Assembly: GCF_965638725.1 (NCBI RefSeq)
Contig: NC_134952.1
Span: 66,679,424-66,743,423, forward strand
DNA: 64,000 nucleotides
Direction: 5' to 3'
From: Aptenodytes patagonicus
Taxonomy: Eukaryota > Chordata > Aves > Sphenisciformes > Spheniscidae
Shown here: positions 48,875-59,800 of the stretch, in pieces
How the letters are laid out: every line of letters begins with the position of its first letter
Position numbering within the stretch: position 1 is the first letter of the stretch
Notes under the pieces: model-generated
What the model saw: the letters and a program-made list of their open reading frames with translations, nothing else
Database searches by the model: none
What the model was told of the DNA's origin: nothing
Translations under genes and position numbers: made by a program

Positions 48875-51800
48875 GTGAGTATGGCTCTCCCCAGCTTCCC
48901 AGCGTGCTGCCAAAAGCATGGGGTATACCACCCAGTGCGCTCCAGTACGCTTTCAGCAGCAGGAAAACATGAGTTGTACTTGCATATAGCACCTCTGGGG
49001 CTTGGGGGGTTTTGAGGTGCTGGCACAGAGGTGAACCCAGCAGCAGAAATATATATTAGCACTGAGGTGCCTGAGCATGTCCCTTTAATTTAGCAGTTAG
49101 GACATTGTGCAAGGGCCAGTCTGGGTCGCTGTAACTCTCCCCCTTGATTTCTGTGGATTTGGGATCTGCCCAGAACTTTTGGCCTGGGAACAGGCAGTGC
49201 GAAGCCACAGGAAGGGAGGTGCGGGGAGGATGCTCGCCTTACCCACATGGGTAACAGGGGTCGGAGGGGCTCCTGCAATTATATTCCAGCTATCCTAATG
49301 TGAAATTCGGACAGATATGACTGAAACAAAGGGCAAACTAAGATAAATATAATAGCAGCCATTTTTGTCCTGCATAACTGTTGCCCAACATTAAATACAC
49401 AGCTAGAGTGAAAATCTGCTCCTAGTGAAAGCTTGCTTTTCCAGCAGGGTAAGGAGGAGGGAAACTACGTCTTCCCTGAGGGCTGGGCCCTGGCCGTGTG
49501 CCCTTTAGCCCCAAGGGCAAGCTTGCACAACCGGGTCTGCTGCAGGACAGCATGGGGGAAGGCAATAAATCAGCACAGATTTGCTTTTCAGATAGGGCAC
49601 AGAAGAGAGCTGGTTAATACTCTGCTGCATAACTGGGGCTGTAATCCAGCCTTTGACAAACAATGGAATAAGCTGGGAATATTTAACGCTCTGGGGTGTG
49701 TTTCTGCCCCTTTCAGCTGGGCTTGGGGCGCTTCAGTGGCTGATTTTGCTGAGACCGGAGGGGGCTCCCCTCCATGGGGCTGTCTCCCCCTCTGGCACAT
49801 AGGGAATGCCCCAAAATGGCTTGGTGGGGCTCACAGGATACTCCCACCTCCAGGTCCCCCATCCCTGAGGGATGCACTGGCCAATACATCCCAAAAGATG
49901 CCAGGATAATCAGGGGAAGCCAAAAGCTTGCAAGCATGTACAGAAACCTGGCTGGGAGGGCACAGGCGTCGCTGCTCAGTTGCCCAGTAAACACTGGGAA
50001 TCATCACCAGTTAACCAGCTCCAGGCTCCCACTGCAGTCAGATCCCAGACGTAAAGTGGAGCATTGTGGTGTGAGCAGTGGTGCCATGTGCTAAAACTGC
50101 TCTGCAATAAAAATACTCTGCAGCAGAATCCAGTAAAAGGGTATTTGCAGACCAACAATATCCTATTAAAAGTAGCATGCTACAGCAAGCATGCTGTAGC
50201 AGAATTTGCAATAGTTTTCAGACCCTGGAAATGGGTTTTTGACCTTTCTTATTGCTGGCTTTAAGCCAGCACCCCAGGTAGTGCCCGGGAATTTATTGGC
50301 TTATCAACAGAGTTTTTCCCACCCTTCCCTGGACGCCACCGTGTGCCCATCATGCTGGGCAGGGCGGGCGGCCGGCAGCAGGCCTTGGCAGCCGTCTGGA
50401 TGCTGGGGCAGCGTTTGATGCCTTGGCTCTTGCTTGTATTTTGCTGACCGCAGGTGCCGCCACCGCTGTCTGGGAGAGCTGCCAGGAACTGCGTGGGACA
50501 GCACCGGGTATGTTCCCCCCCTGCCCCAGCTGGACCCTGTGGACTGCGCTACAGCGGGGGCGCAGGGAGAAAAAGCTGCTTTTGGAGGGAAGCCCAGTGA
50601 GCCGCGGAAAAAGAGACCGTTGGTCCCCTTGCCTCCGAGCAGCCCTTACGAAGAGCAGGGGAGGGGAAAGGTGTGATGTGCTCAGGCAAGGGAAGGGCTT
50701 CCCCCCCAAGCTGCCCCTCTGCCCCTGCCCAGCCCTAGAGCACAAATGCTTGGTGTACTTACAGGCAAGGTTGTAAAAATCCCAGGCCCAGCTGCTATGG
50801 GGGTTTTTTCCAAGGTGTATCAGTGTAAAATGCATCAGTAGCAAAATTCAGATGAGTAGTGTGGAAGAAAATGCCAGCTGCTGTCCTTCCAGTGCTTTGG
50901 TCGCTGTTGGTCCCATCACTCATGTCTGACGGGACCATCAACCAGGTTGTTTATTCAAGCTATAAGCTACCTTGCACGAACCCACCCCCCACCCGCCTCC
51001 CCCCCCCCAGCTCCTGAAAGCAAGCAAAGGCAGAAAACAAGCCCAAGGGGAAACCAAAGCCCAGAGCCCAGGAGGCAAACACATGCATCCTGCCCAGGTC
51101 CCTGCCCGCACTGACAACCACAAGGTGGTGGGAGCTATCACCCACCCTGGGGCCCCAGCAGGTGCTGGTCTGTCCCTGCTGTGGTGTCAGGCACAGCAAG
51201 GGAAGCTACTGCCATTGCATTTAATAAGAAAATTGTGGGGTTTGGTTATTTTCTTCCCCATCAGATACTGCTGAAAGGCTGCAATGCCAAGCATGGCTTC
51301 TACGTTTTCAAATATGTCTACTCGTTTTCAACGCGGAGGAACCAGACGCAGATAAAGGTGAGGAGGTGGCCAGGCGGCACAGCAGGACCCTGGCTTGGCT
51401 GTGGCGCCCCATGCAGCCGGCAAGCGCCAGGGCTGGCCCTGACTTCTCCCTTGTGTGTACTGCACAGAAGGAAGAGGCTGACAGCCAGAGCACCATCCCC
51501 GGTCACCGGCTGGGTGAGGACAATGCCAGGCGGGGGCCGACAGAGGATGGGGTGGCCCCAGAGAGAGGTGACAATGGCAGCACCAATGCGATGGAGAATG
51601 GGACCGGCCTCAAGCCCAAAAACCGCAGTGCCCCAGGCATTGGTGGGGATGCTCACAGTCCTCGCCCAGGCACCGGCACGCGAGCGCGCGGTGGTGTCGG
51701 TGTCGCGGGTCCCACCCCGGTCAGCTCAGAGGGCAGCGGCGACCTGGATTTGGTAGTTGAAGTTGAAGATGGTGTTTCCATTCTCCCCCAGGGTGGACAC

Positions 51801-53462
51801 CCCGGCAAGGCCGTGGCAGGGAACAGGACCAGTGTCAGGAGTGAGGACAGGAACGATGGTGCCCCCAGGGGGGTTCCAGTGGAGGGGGCCACAACAGCCG
51901 GGAGGGAGAGGGCCCCCACCACCGGAGGGGCTGGGGATGAGGGCAGCGGTGAGGCCACTGTCCCTGGCCAAGAGCAGGAGGGTGACATGCGGGGCACAGG
52001 GATGGGAGGCGCCACTCTCGCCTCCATCACCGAGAACATGGAGGATGTCCAAGTTGACGCCAAAGGTGTGGATGAATACACTTACATCCCTGACTCGGGC
52101 AGTGTCACTGTCACCCACGGGAAGGTGGGCAGCACAGTGAGGGCCACCAGCTTCACCCAAATCTCTCCGGACAAGGACGACGAGGTCAACATCTTCATTG
52201 GGAGGGCCAACATCCATGTCGGGGAGCAAGAAACCACCCAGGCTAGTGCCACTGTTGGCAACGAAGATGACAGCATCCCCACTGCGGGAACCAGCAGCTC
52301 CCTGCCCGGGCTGGGCATCACTGCAGCACATGATGGCAATGACAATGGTGGCATCTCTGCCCACGGGCAGCCTGAAGGACCGGCCACCACAGCCACCCCA
52401 AGCCACAGGGACAGCGTCATCAGCAGCCCTGGGGATGGCCGTCCCACAGGAGATGAAGATGGTGCCACCACCACTGGTGATGGAGAAGGACTGGTGGCCC
52501 CCAGCCCCTGGAGGGTTGCTGGTGGTGATGTTACCATCCCTGTGGGGGCTGGCATCCGCGGGAATGGTGATGATGAGGTGAGAGGTGAGGGGCAGAGGTT
52601 CGACGGGAGGCCAGGCCGCCTGGCTGTCACCACCCCCCGCCAGGGGGGTGACAAGGAGGCTGCTGCCGCTGTCTCAGCTGAGGGGGCCAGCATCCACCTG
52701 GGTGCCACCATGGCCTCCCCCGGGATGAGCGAGGGGGACTGCACCACTGCCCTGGGGATGGCCGGCAGCCGCAAAGCAAGCAAGAGCGCCATGTTGGGGA
52801 AAGGGGGGAGTGGGAAGGTGGGGCCAGCCACCCCCCAGCCCCGTGGGGAGGGATGGCCGGGGGCGGGGACGAGGGTCCAGCCAGGGGCAGCGGGGCTGGA
52901 CAAGCCACTCAAGACGGACAAAGTGCCGTCCCCACGCAGGAAAGCTGGCAGCTGGGTGTCGAGTGGGGCCCAGGTGAGGGCTGGCAGCCATGGCAGCGAT
53001 GCCGGGGGGAGGCCACGCACCGCCGAAGCAGGGGGCAGCCTCCCTCCGCAGGCAGGGCGAGCCGGGGGCAGTGTGGCAGGGGGCGAAGGCAAGGAGCGGG
53101 GGCGAGGTGGCGAGGCTGGGGTGGCAGTGGCAGGGGCCGGGGTCGGCCGCCTCCCTGGGCGCCGTGGCAGGAGGCCGGGGGCCAGGATGCCAGGGGCGTT
53201 TGCAGCGCTGGGTCACAGCAGGCAGGTGGACCAGGTGAAGCGCGCCAACGAGCTCCACGTCCGCGAGCGGGCCTTTTACGGCCTTGGCGCGGCAGGGGGC
53301 AGCCCCAGCAGCCCCTATGCTGGCCTTGGGAGTGCCGACAGTAGCCAATCCTCCGAGGGGGAGCAGGGCAGCCACAGCGACAGCCGACAGACGGGACTGC
53401 GGCCCTCGGGGTGGGGAGCCCCGGGGCACCCCCACGGCCACTGGAGCCGGGGGACCCTCTGA
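48815..53462 (+). CDS. MEPE: MEPE / ovocleidin-116, spliced (4 coding exons)
   Basis: The coding exons are 48815-48874, 50454-50507, 51265-51357 and 51468-53462; joined they give 733 codons (chicken ovocleidin-116 has about 742), all junctions phase 0. In birds this SIBLING protein is a major eggshell matrix phosphoglycoprotein from the shell gland and is also made by bone cells. It starts with a signal peptide (residues 1-17). A Cys pair follows at 33 and 44, then the strongly conserved GFYVFKYVYSFSTRRNQTQ with an N-glycosylation site at N64. RGD lies at 102-104 (PERGDNGS), with NGS, NGT, NRS and NRT sites nearby. The middle is Gly/Thr/Ser-rich. A basic Gly-rich part with RRGRR precedes VKRANELHVRERAFYGLG. 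A Ser/acidic ASARM-like patch sits at 691-708. SPP1, its usual neighbour, is not found downstream in this window. Confidence 0.95.
48875..50453 (+). other. MEPE: MEPE intron 2, no nested gene
   Basis: This is a 1.6 kb intron with no recognised transposon or exon. It contains a perfect 10-bp inverted repeat at 50178-50201. Confidence 0.7.
50178..50201. repeat. Perfect 10-bp inverted repeat, 4-base loop
   Basis: TGCTACAGCA and its exact reverse complement TGCTGTAGCA are separated by AGCA. They can form a small hairpin. Confidence 0.85.
50454..50507 (+). CDS. MEPE: MEPE exon 3
   Basis: It encodes VPPPLSGRAARNCVGQHR, with the first conserved Cys (C33). The acceptor is CCGCAG and the donor GTATGT. 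54 bases, phase 0. Confidence 0.92.
51265..51357 (+). CDS. MEPE: MEPE exon 4 (conserved Cys and aromatic block)
   Basis: It encodes ILLKGCNAKHGFYVFKYV followed by YSFSTRRNQTQIK, the best conserved part of ovocleidin-116, with C44 and the N64 glycosylation site. The acceptor is CATCAG and the donor GTGAGG. 93 bases, phase 0. Confidence 0.95.
51468..53462 (+). CDS. MEPE: MEPE exon 5 (large last exon)
   Basis: It starts KEEADSQSTIPGHRLGED after a GCACAG acceptor and encodes 664 residues to the TGA at 53460-53462. It holds the RGD, the glycosylation sites, DEYTYIPDSGSVTVTHGK, a Gly/Arg-rich basic region, and the Ser/acidic patch 25 residues before the end. Confidence 0.95.
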   Translation, partial: KEEADSQSTIPGHRLGEDNARRGPTEDGVAPERGDNGSTNAMENGTGLKPKNRSAPGIGGDAHSPRPGTGTRARGGVGVAGPTPVSSEGSGDLDLVVEVEDGVSILPQGGHPGKAVAGNRTSVRSEDRNDGAPRGVPVEGATTAGRERAPTTGGAGDEGSGEATVPGQEQEGDMRGTGMGGATLASITENMEDVQVDAKGVDEYTYIPDSGSVTVTHGKVGSTVRATSFTQISPDKDDEVNIFIGRANIHVGEQETTQASATVGNEDDSIPTAGTSSSLPGLGITAAHDGNDNGGISAHGQPEGPATTATPSHRDSVISSPGDGRPTGDEDGATTTGDGEGLVAPSPWRVAGGDVTIPVGAGIRGNGDDEVRGEGQRFDGRPGRLAVTTPRQGGDKEAAAAVSAEGASIHLGATMASPGMSEGDCTTALGMAGSRKASKSAMLGKGGSGKVGPATPQPRGEGWPGAGTRVQPGAAGLDKPLKTDKVPSPRRKAGSWVSSGAQVRAGSHGSDAGGRPRTAEAGGSLPPQAGRAGGSVAGGEGKERGRGGEAGVAVAGAGVGRLPGRRGRRPGARMPGAFAALGHSRQVDQVKRANELHVRERAFYGLGAAGGSPSSPYAGLGSADSSQSSEGEQGSHSDSRQTGLRPSGWGAPGHPHGHWSRGTL

Positions 53463-53782
53463 GGAGCTGCTGGTGTCCACCCTAGTGGGCTCCAGCGGTG
53501 GAGTTGGGGGGTCCCACAAGTCGTCCCCCCCCAGCATCCCTGCTGTGGGCGCTGCTCTTGCCTGGGTGAGGGGCGCCCTGCACATTGCTGGGAGTCGCGC
53601 AGTGCTTCACAGCCCAGGAGCCAAAAATCACTGGTTCATGCAATCCTGCTGTTAATTTGAGGGAGGCTGCATCCAGTGCTGTGACAGCGATGCATGGGTT
53701 TGCTGTGCTGGACAGCCATTTAACAGCAATTGTGCTACACGGCATAGGGTAGCATTGTTTGTGCACTGATGTGAAGTGAGTA

Positions 53783-53788
53783 AATAAA
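53783..53788 (+). terminator. MEPE: MEPE polyadenylation signal (AATAAA)
   Basis: A perfect AATAAA lies 320 bases after the stop. A second AATAAA at 53840-53845 could serve as an alternative site. Confidence 0.75.
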
Positions 53789-53849
53789 CAGTGACAAAAA
53801 GCCTCTGTCCTCGCAGTTTCACTTCCAGTCTAATGGAGAAATAAATGCA

Positions 53850-56800
53850 TTTCTGTACCTAGGGCTCTGCTGACTTTGATGTTTGCAGCAGGACTTCAGG
53901 CAGCTGCTTTGCCGCAAGCAGTGTGCTGCGGGGGGGCTGGTCCCCAGGCATGGGGGCGTTTCTGGCCCCAGCACATCCCTGGCCCAGTCATCACCTCTGG
54001 GGCTGTAATTTGGCCAACCGGCCCCGCACATCCCTCCCTTGGGGTATCAAACCCCACCAGCTCCTGCCCAGGGCCACCCACCTCCCTGGGCACTTTGTCC
54101 TTGCTGGGGAGCCCCACAGAGCATCTCCCCCCTCGGTTTGTCCATCTCCCACAGTGAGAAATCCCCATCATGCCCTCCAGCATGCTGCCGGGGTGCTTGC
54201 CAGCCCCACTGCCCTTCCAGCAGCACCGTAACACCTCAGCCGTGCTGCCGCCATTCCCACTGCTGGCCCCCACACGCAAGCCAGGCTAGGCTTCGACACG
54301 CTGGAGCCGTGCCACCGGTGGTGCGCAAAATTAATCACTGTCTATGCAATTGCAGGTTGCTTTTTCTATCTGAGAAACTGCTAAAACGGGTGTGCTTGGC
54401 AGTGCACCGGAGCAAACGGCATGGTGGGAGCGGTGTCAAGCCTTACGGGGAGAGGTGCCGCCCTCAGCATGCACGGGAGGGGACTTGCTGCTGGTGCTGC
54501 ATCCATGCTGGGAGATGGGGTGGGAGCATTACGATAGCAGCAATGTACCCACAGAGCGCCTGCTCCCCTGCCCTCTGCGCGGACACATGTGGGGAAGGGG
54601 CAGGTCCAATTTTGGTCCATAGACTTGGTTCTTAGGGATCATGCATGGGTGATTGATGCTGGGACCACCAGGACAAGGATAGCACTGCGTATCTCACTGG
54701 TGCTATCAGTAGCACCAGCTGTCAAGGCTCTGCCTTGCTAGAGCTCATGCTTTTCAGCAGAAAGGATCAAAAATTGCATGTGCCCACTATGCCCCACACC
54801 AGGGCATCAGGCCCCGGTGCCCCCAGGGGAGCCACGCCAGGCAGCCTGGTGCCAGTGCTGCGGGGACATGGAGATTTAAGCAGCCTGGGGCAGGGGTTTG
54901 CCTGCAGCTTCCAGGCGTGAGGCAGCATCCACAAGACCCCCAAAGGCTCAGGCACCTCCTGTGCCAGCCCACCCAGCTCAGAGTGAAAGAGGCTGCAGGG
55001 CTGCTGGCAGCCTGGGCTGGGCAACTCGCCCCTGGAATTGCCACGGCATGTCACACCCCAAGTCTGATGGACTATGGCAATGCTCCAGGGAGCTTGGGCT
55101 CGGCATATGCCATTGCCTGGCAAATGAAGGTGTTGGTTTTGGGGGCTGGGACTGGCAGGTTTGCAGCCCCATGGGGACCCGGGCGTGGTGCCCAGCCATC
55201 TCCATCCCCAGTCCTGACTGCATCCTTGTCCACGCCATTAAGCAACATCCATAAGCAAGGCCTGGGCACCATCTAGTGGAATAAAAAGGCTTTTGCTGGG
55301 AACGTTTTGTGCCTGTTGAATGATGCCCAGTTCTGCCTGGTGCCAGGACAGGCCCTCTCACCCCTCTGCTTCCCCAAGCTCCCGGGGAACCATGCCTGAA
55401 CGGTGAGGTCGGGTATAAAACTGGCTAGTTCAGGTATAAATGGCATACATTTATAAAACAGCACTACCTCCTTGCACAGCTGCTGTTAAAGCACCTGGAA
55501 GTTTTGTGCGGTGACTCTGGCTCTACATCCTGGGGCATGCGGCATTTTGGGATGCCCACCCTGAGCCCCCACCTCACCACCACCGAGGTGCCTGGCTCTG
55601 CTCTTTGAAAACTCGCTTGCCAAATAGCACAAGCGGCCACTGAACAGACAAACTGCAAGTTTCCCGAGGAAAGGGTTTTCCTGGAGTACTGGAGCAAAGT
55701 GGGGAGGTGGTTTTTCGTTGCAGTGAAGGCTGGGCTGATGAGCACTGGCGGGATGGGAGCTGGCAGGGTGGCTCGCTGCCACCCCTCACGCCCCAACACT
55801 CACAGTAAGCTTACAGCCGGGCTAGAGGTGGCCACCGGGTCTGGGAGGCTGTGGCTCTGTGGCTCTTTGATCTTTGTCTCTGCTGAGCTGTGTATTTTTG
55901 GGGAAAACTTTAATTTCAACCTTTAATATATATGCATTTGCTTCCTGTTCCCATGTGCTGGTTTTGGGTTTTTTTACTGAAGGGCAGCAGTGATTTATCA
56001 ACAGGCATTTCTTCATGTGGGGACAGCAGAGGCTGTTGCTGAAGTGCTTTAGGGTCTCTCATCCCACCCTGTAAGTGCGTGAACCCAAGTGAAGAGTGAT
56101 ATGCACACTAGAGTACTTTCTGGGGGTACAGAAGGGGAAAGAAATTGTCCCTAAAAATCCCAGCCTCCCTTACAAATACTAATTGTGGGGACATGGCCAG
56201 GTGAGTATGGGTGGTTGTTTATTCAGGTAAATGTCGTGCTTAGAGGAGAAACATCTGCTATTGTGGGCTATCACTGATTTCTAGTGCCTAAAAGCCCTTG
56301 CCCGTGAGGTGCAGAGGGTTTTCTGCAGCAGCCATGGCAGTGGAAACCACTCAGATTTTGCAAAAATGGATTTTTGTTAACGTTACTTTTGCACGTGGGC
56401 CGGCATGTGCAGCAGTACTGGAAAAAGCAGGTGCTGGGTGAAAAGGGGGTCAGCTCCCCCATGAGTCAGGCGAGCCAGATGAGGGGAGAGTGAGCCGTGA
56501 CCCCTATTTGGGGATTGCCACAGCAGGCCAGCTGGGCAAGGCTCAGGTCAGGTCCTTTCCCCAAAGCACACACAGCTGCAAAGGTTTTCCAGTAATGTAT
56601 CTTGCAGCAGCATCCTCATTAAGGAAACCTGCTGAACCCAGCCTTTGAGTATTTAGCCCCTTGGGGAAGCCTCCTTATTTATTCCAGGATGGCAGCAGCT
56701 GGCTGTGAGGTGCTCCTTGTCCTAGGCACTGGTACCAGTCCCTTTGCAAACCCACCCCCAGCCCTGCCTGGGGAGCTGTGGGTGCCAAGGCCATTGGAGC

Positions 56801-59800
56801 AGGATAGGAGCAGCACACCTTGTGCTCCCAGCTGTGGGGCTGGCAGCACTGCAGGTATCAACACCAGCAGCGGGGTGCGAGCAGGGCTGTGTCTCCCTGG
56901 CTTTGTTGGGCAGGGAGGAAGCAAGGGCCAGCCTGCCCTGCTTTTCCTGAGCTCTCCTGCTCAGGGCAGGCTTTTACCTGGGCAGGTCGGGGACTGGGAA
57001 CCTGGCTGACTCTCTAGCACCTTTGCTGTAAATAGAGGAGGGGAGATGACAAAAAACCACTAAAGCTTTGCTACATGTCTTAAAAATACTTCTCGTTGTA
57101 ATTACTCTTTGTGGCTTTATGCCTTGTAGCTGCATCAGGGCATGATGAAGCGAGCTGCTCTGCCACATGTGTGTTTAGTATGCTGCAGCTGGACCTTGTG
57201 TGGCTTGCAGGTGCCTCTCAGACATCCTTGGCTCAGGGGCATGCTGGGTGAATTATCACCTCTCTTTGCCATCAAGGTCAGTCACCTCCCAGTGCTTTGT
57301 TAATCTGGCGGTGATGATGCTGTAAACTAGGTAATTAGGAACCTGTTGCCCTGGAGCCATAGGTCTAGAGGACTTTGAGCCCTTGGACAAATAGTGCAAA
57401 TGAATGTCAGTGGGGTTTTGGAAAATGGTTATTAACATTCAGTCTGTTTCAGCTCTTAGAGGATACAGAGGCATTTTTATAAAGTGAAGGGCTTTCACCT
57501 GCCTTGTGTTGTGACTTGTACAGCCCTGCTGAAGTGAGAATTAAACCATCTCTTCTCTTGGGGGGGAAAAAGTGCTTTTTCCCTAATAAGGTGGGTGTAG
57601 AGGGCAGAAAAATTCAGGCTTTTGTGAAACTGTAAAAAGCTAGCAGAGGCTTTGGAATGCAGCTCCAGGTACTGACATCAAGTTCCCCAGCCTTTAGGGG
57701 AATTCCCCTTTTTGGGGCATTTTTGCCACTATTTTCCTCCTCTTGCTAGTGCTCACAATCCTTGGACCGGTCCAGTTCAAAACTTCGAAATGCTCCTGCA
57801 GATTTTGGGGGAGCACTGACCCAGCTCAGTGCAGTGCTGTAGCTTGTGGTGTGCAGGGCAGCTGTGTAAAGCTGCAGAGTCCCTGGAAAAGGTGTTTTCT
57901 GTGGTGACAACTGAGGTCACCGGGGTGGGACAATGGGTGTGCTCTCTGGGAGGAAAGCCATGGTGCAGGTGCAGAAAATCCACTGTTGTCTTGCCCACAG
58001 CAGCTGTGGACGAGCCCTCCCATGCACACCTGTGTTTCACCTCTTGGTAGATGTGCTGGAGAAGCCTGCTGTCCACAGGTCCTGCATGCACAGCTACTTT
58101 ACACCCCCCTCCCACCAAAAACCTGATCCAAGGACAATTTCTGGATGTTTAAGGAAACCTGGAGGGATGGCAGTCCTACTTGCCTTGCTTTGTAAATAAA
58201 CATCGGGGGGGGTGTAACGCAATAGCATGTATACTTGGCTCCAGCTGGGCTGTTTCTCTATAGCGTGTTGTTTTGGTGTGTGTTCTGGATCAGAAATCTG
58301 TAGGTTTGTTTTTGTACCAGCAACCCAACCGCTGAACTTCTTAACCTTCTCCACAGTCAGTGCCTCAGAAAAGGCAAACGCGAGCAACTTGGACTGTACG
58401 AAAACATGAGCTGCAGACTGACCTGAAAGCCAAAAGCAAGCTGTAATTTACTGGAAGGGAAGGTCCTCTTTAAATTTACAGAAAAGAGCATATATAGAAA
58501 TCTAACAAAAGCATGTAATGATTGTCTGGCAGGGACCAGGGGATGCTGCTGCGGGAAGTGATGATGTGGATCAGTCATCACATGTTAAACACAGTTTGTT
58601 CTGGTCAGGTCATGTTCCCACATCCTTGCCGAGGAGCATCTCTTCCTACTTCTGTTGCCTGCCTTACCCCACCCGTAGCCAAAAGTTATGGACAGAGGAG
58701 TTAGCATCGCTGGCCACAACATACTGCATTGACATGCCTGCAGCCACTAATCCCTGCATTAAACACTTCTGTCTGAGCCATAGAGCATGCTTTGGGAATA
58801 TATATTAAATATATATGTGGGTTTTAGTTGGAGTGTTAACCCTTGAAGGCCAAAGATTTAGCAGTGCAAAGCAGGACTATGAAAAGCATCTTGCTCAACT
58901 GAAAGTAAAGAGGGGGTTGAGTCTCTAGGGCTGAAAATAGAGACTTGGCTAGAACGGAGATGCTTATGCTCAGGCAGGATCAGTCACGTAGCTGAGGAAC
59001 ATGTCAGCTTTTGACTCTTTCCTGTTTATTTTCTATTAGAGCAGCTGAATGCATACATTAATGGCAGCAAAGTATTGATCACAGCTGTGTCCTGAGCAAA
59101 GTGGGGTTGGGCTGCCTCCCTGCAGACAGGCAAGGGCAGCTGGGGGCACCCAGGAGGGCTGACAGGAGGTGGCACATCCCCAAGAGCCGGTGCAGAAATG
59201 AGGTGATGCTCCAGCACAGGGTTTGCTGGTGTATGTCGGAGGAGCAGGATAGAGGGTGCTGGTGTGTGTGGAAAATGCCTTGGGAGAAATTGGATAAAAA
59301 TAGTTGCTGTTGGCAGTGTATTTGGGTGGAGTCCTGCTGACAGTGTACACTGTACATGCCAGCGATAGTGGGGATACCTATAGGTAAGCTATAGAAATTC
59401 AGAGTGCTGTGTGAGCACCAAGATTTGTGCCACAAACAGCAGTTAAGTTTACACTCTAAATTTTTTATGCAGATCACACCAAGCTCTGAGGTAGAGCTTG
59501 CAAGCTGATTCCCTGAGGATAATATATAATTAAGTGATCAGGCTCATGAAAGCAGAGCTGATGCAGGAGTATAGATGCTGGTGGACCTGCCCCAGCAGGG
59601 ACCATTGCCACAGACTTGGGCAGAAGGCTGTGTAGTGCTGGTGGGGACAGGGTGGCTCGGGGTTGTGCTCTCTCCCTCTGCTTCAGCTCTGCCTCTAACT
59701 AACCAGCTCTGCCTTTTGGAGTGGATTCCTATTTCTTATTTTGCTTTCCCTCCCCCCTTTCCAGGTGAGTTTCCTCAGCTACCTGTGCTTCAAGCCTTCT

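Noticed and set aside
51653-53585. Long minus-strand open frames opposite MEPE exon 5 (for example 52082-53092 and 52674-53585).
   Set aside because: They mirror a G+C-rich, Gly/Ser-rich coding exon with few stops on either strand. They show no family motif or splice context, and the + strand protein is clearly ovocleidin-116.
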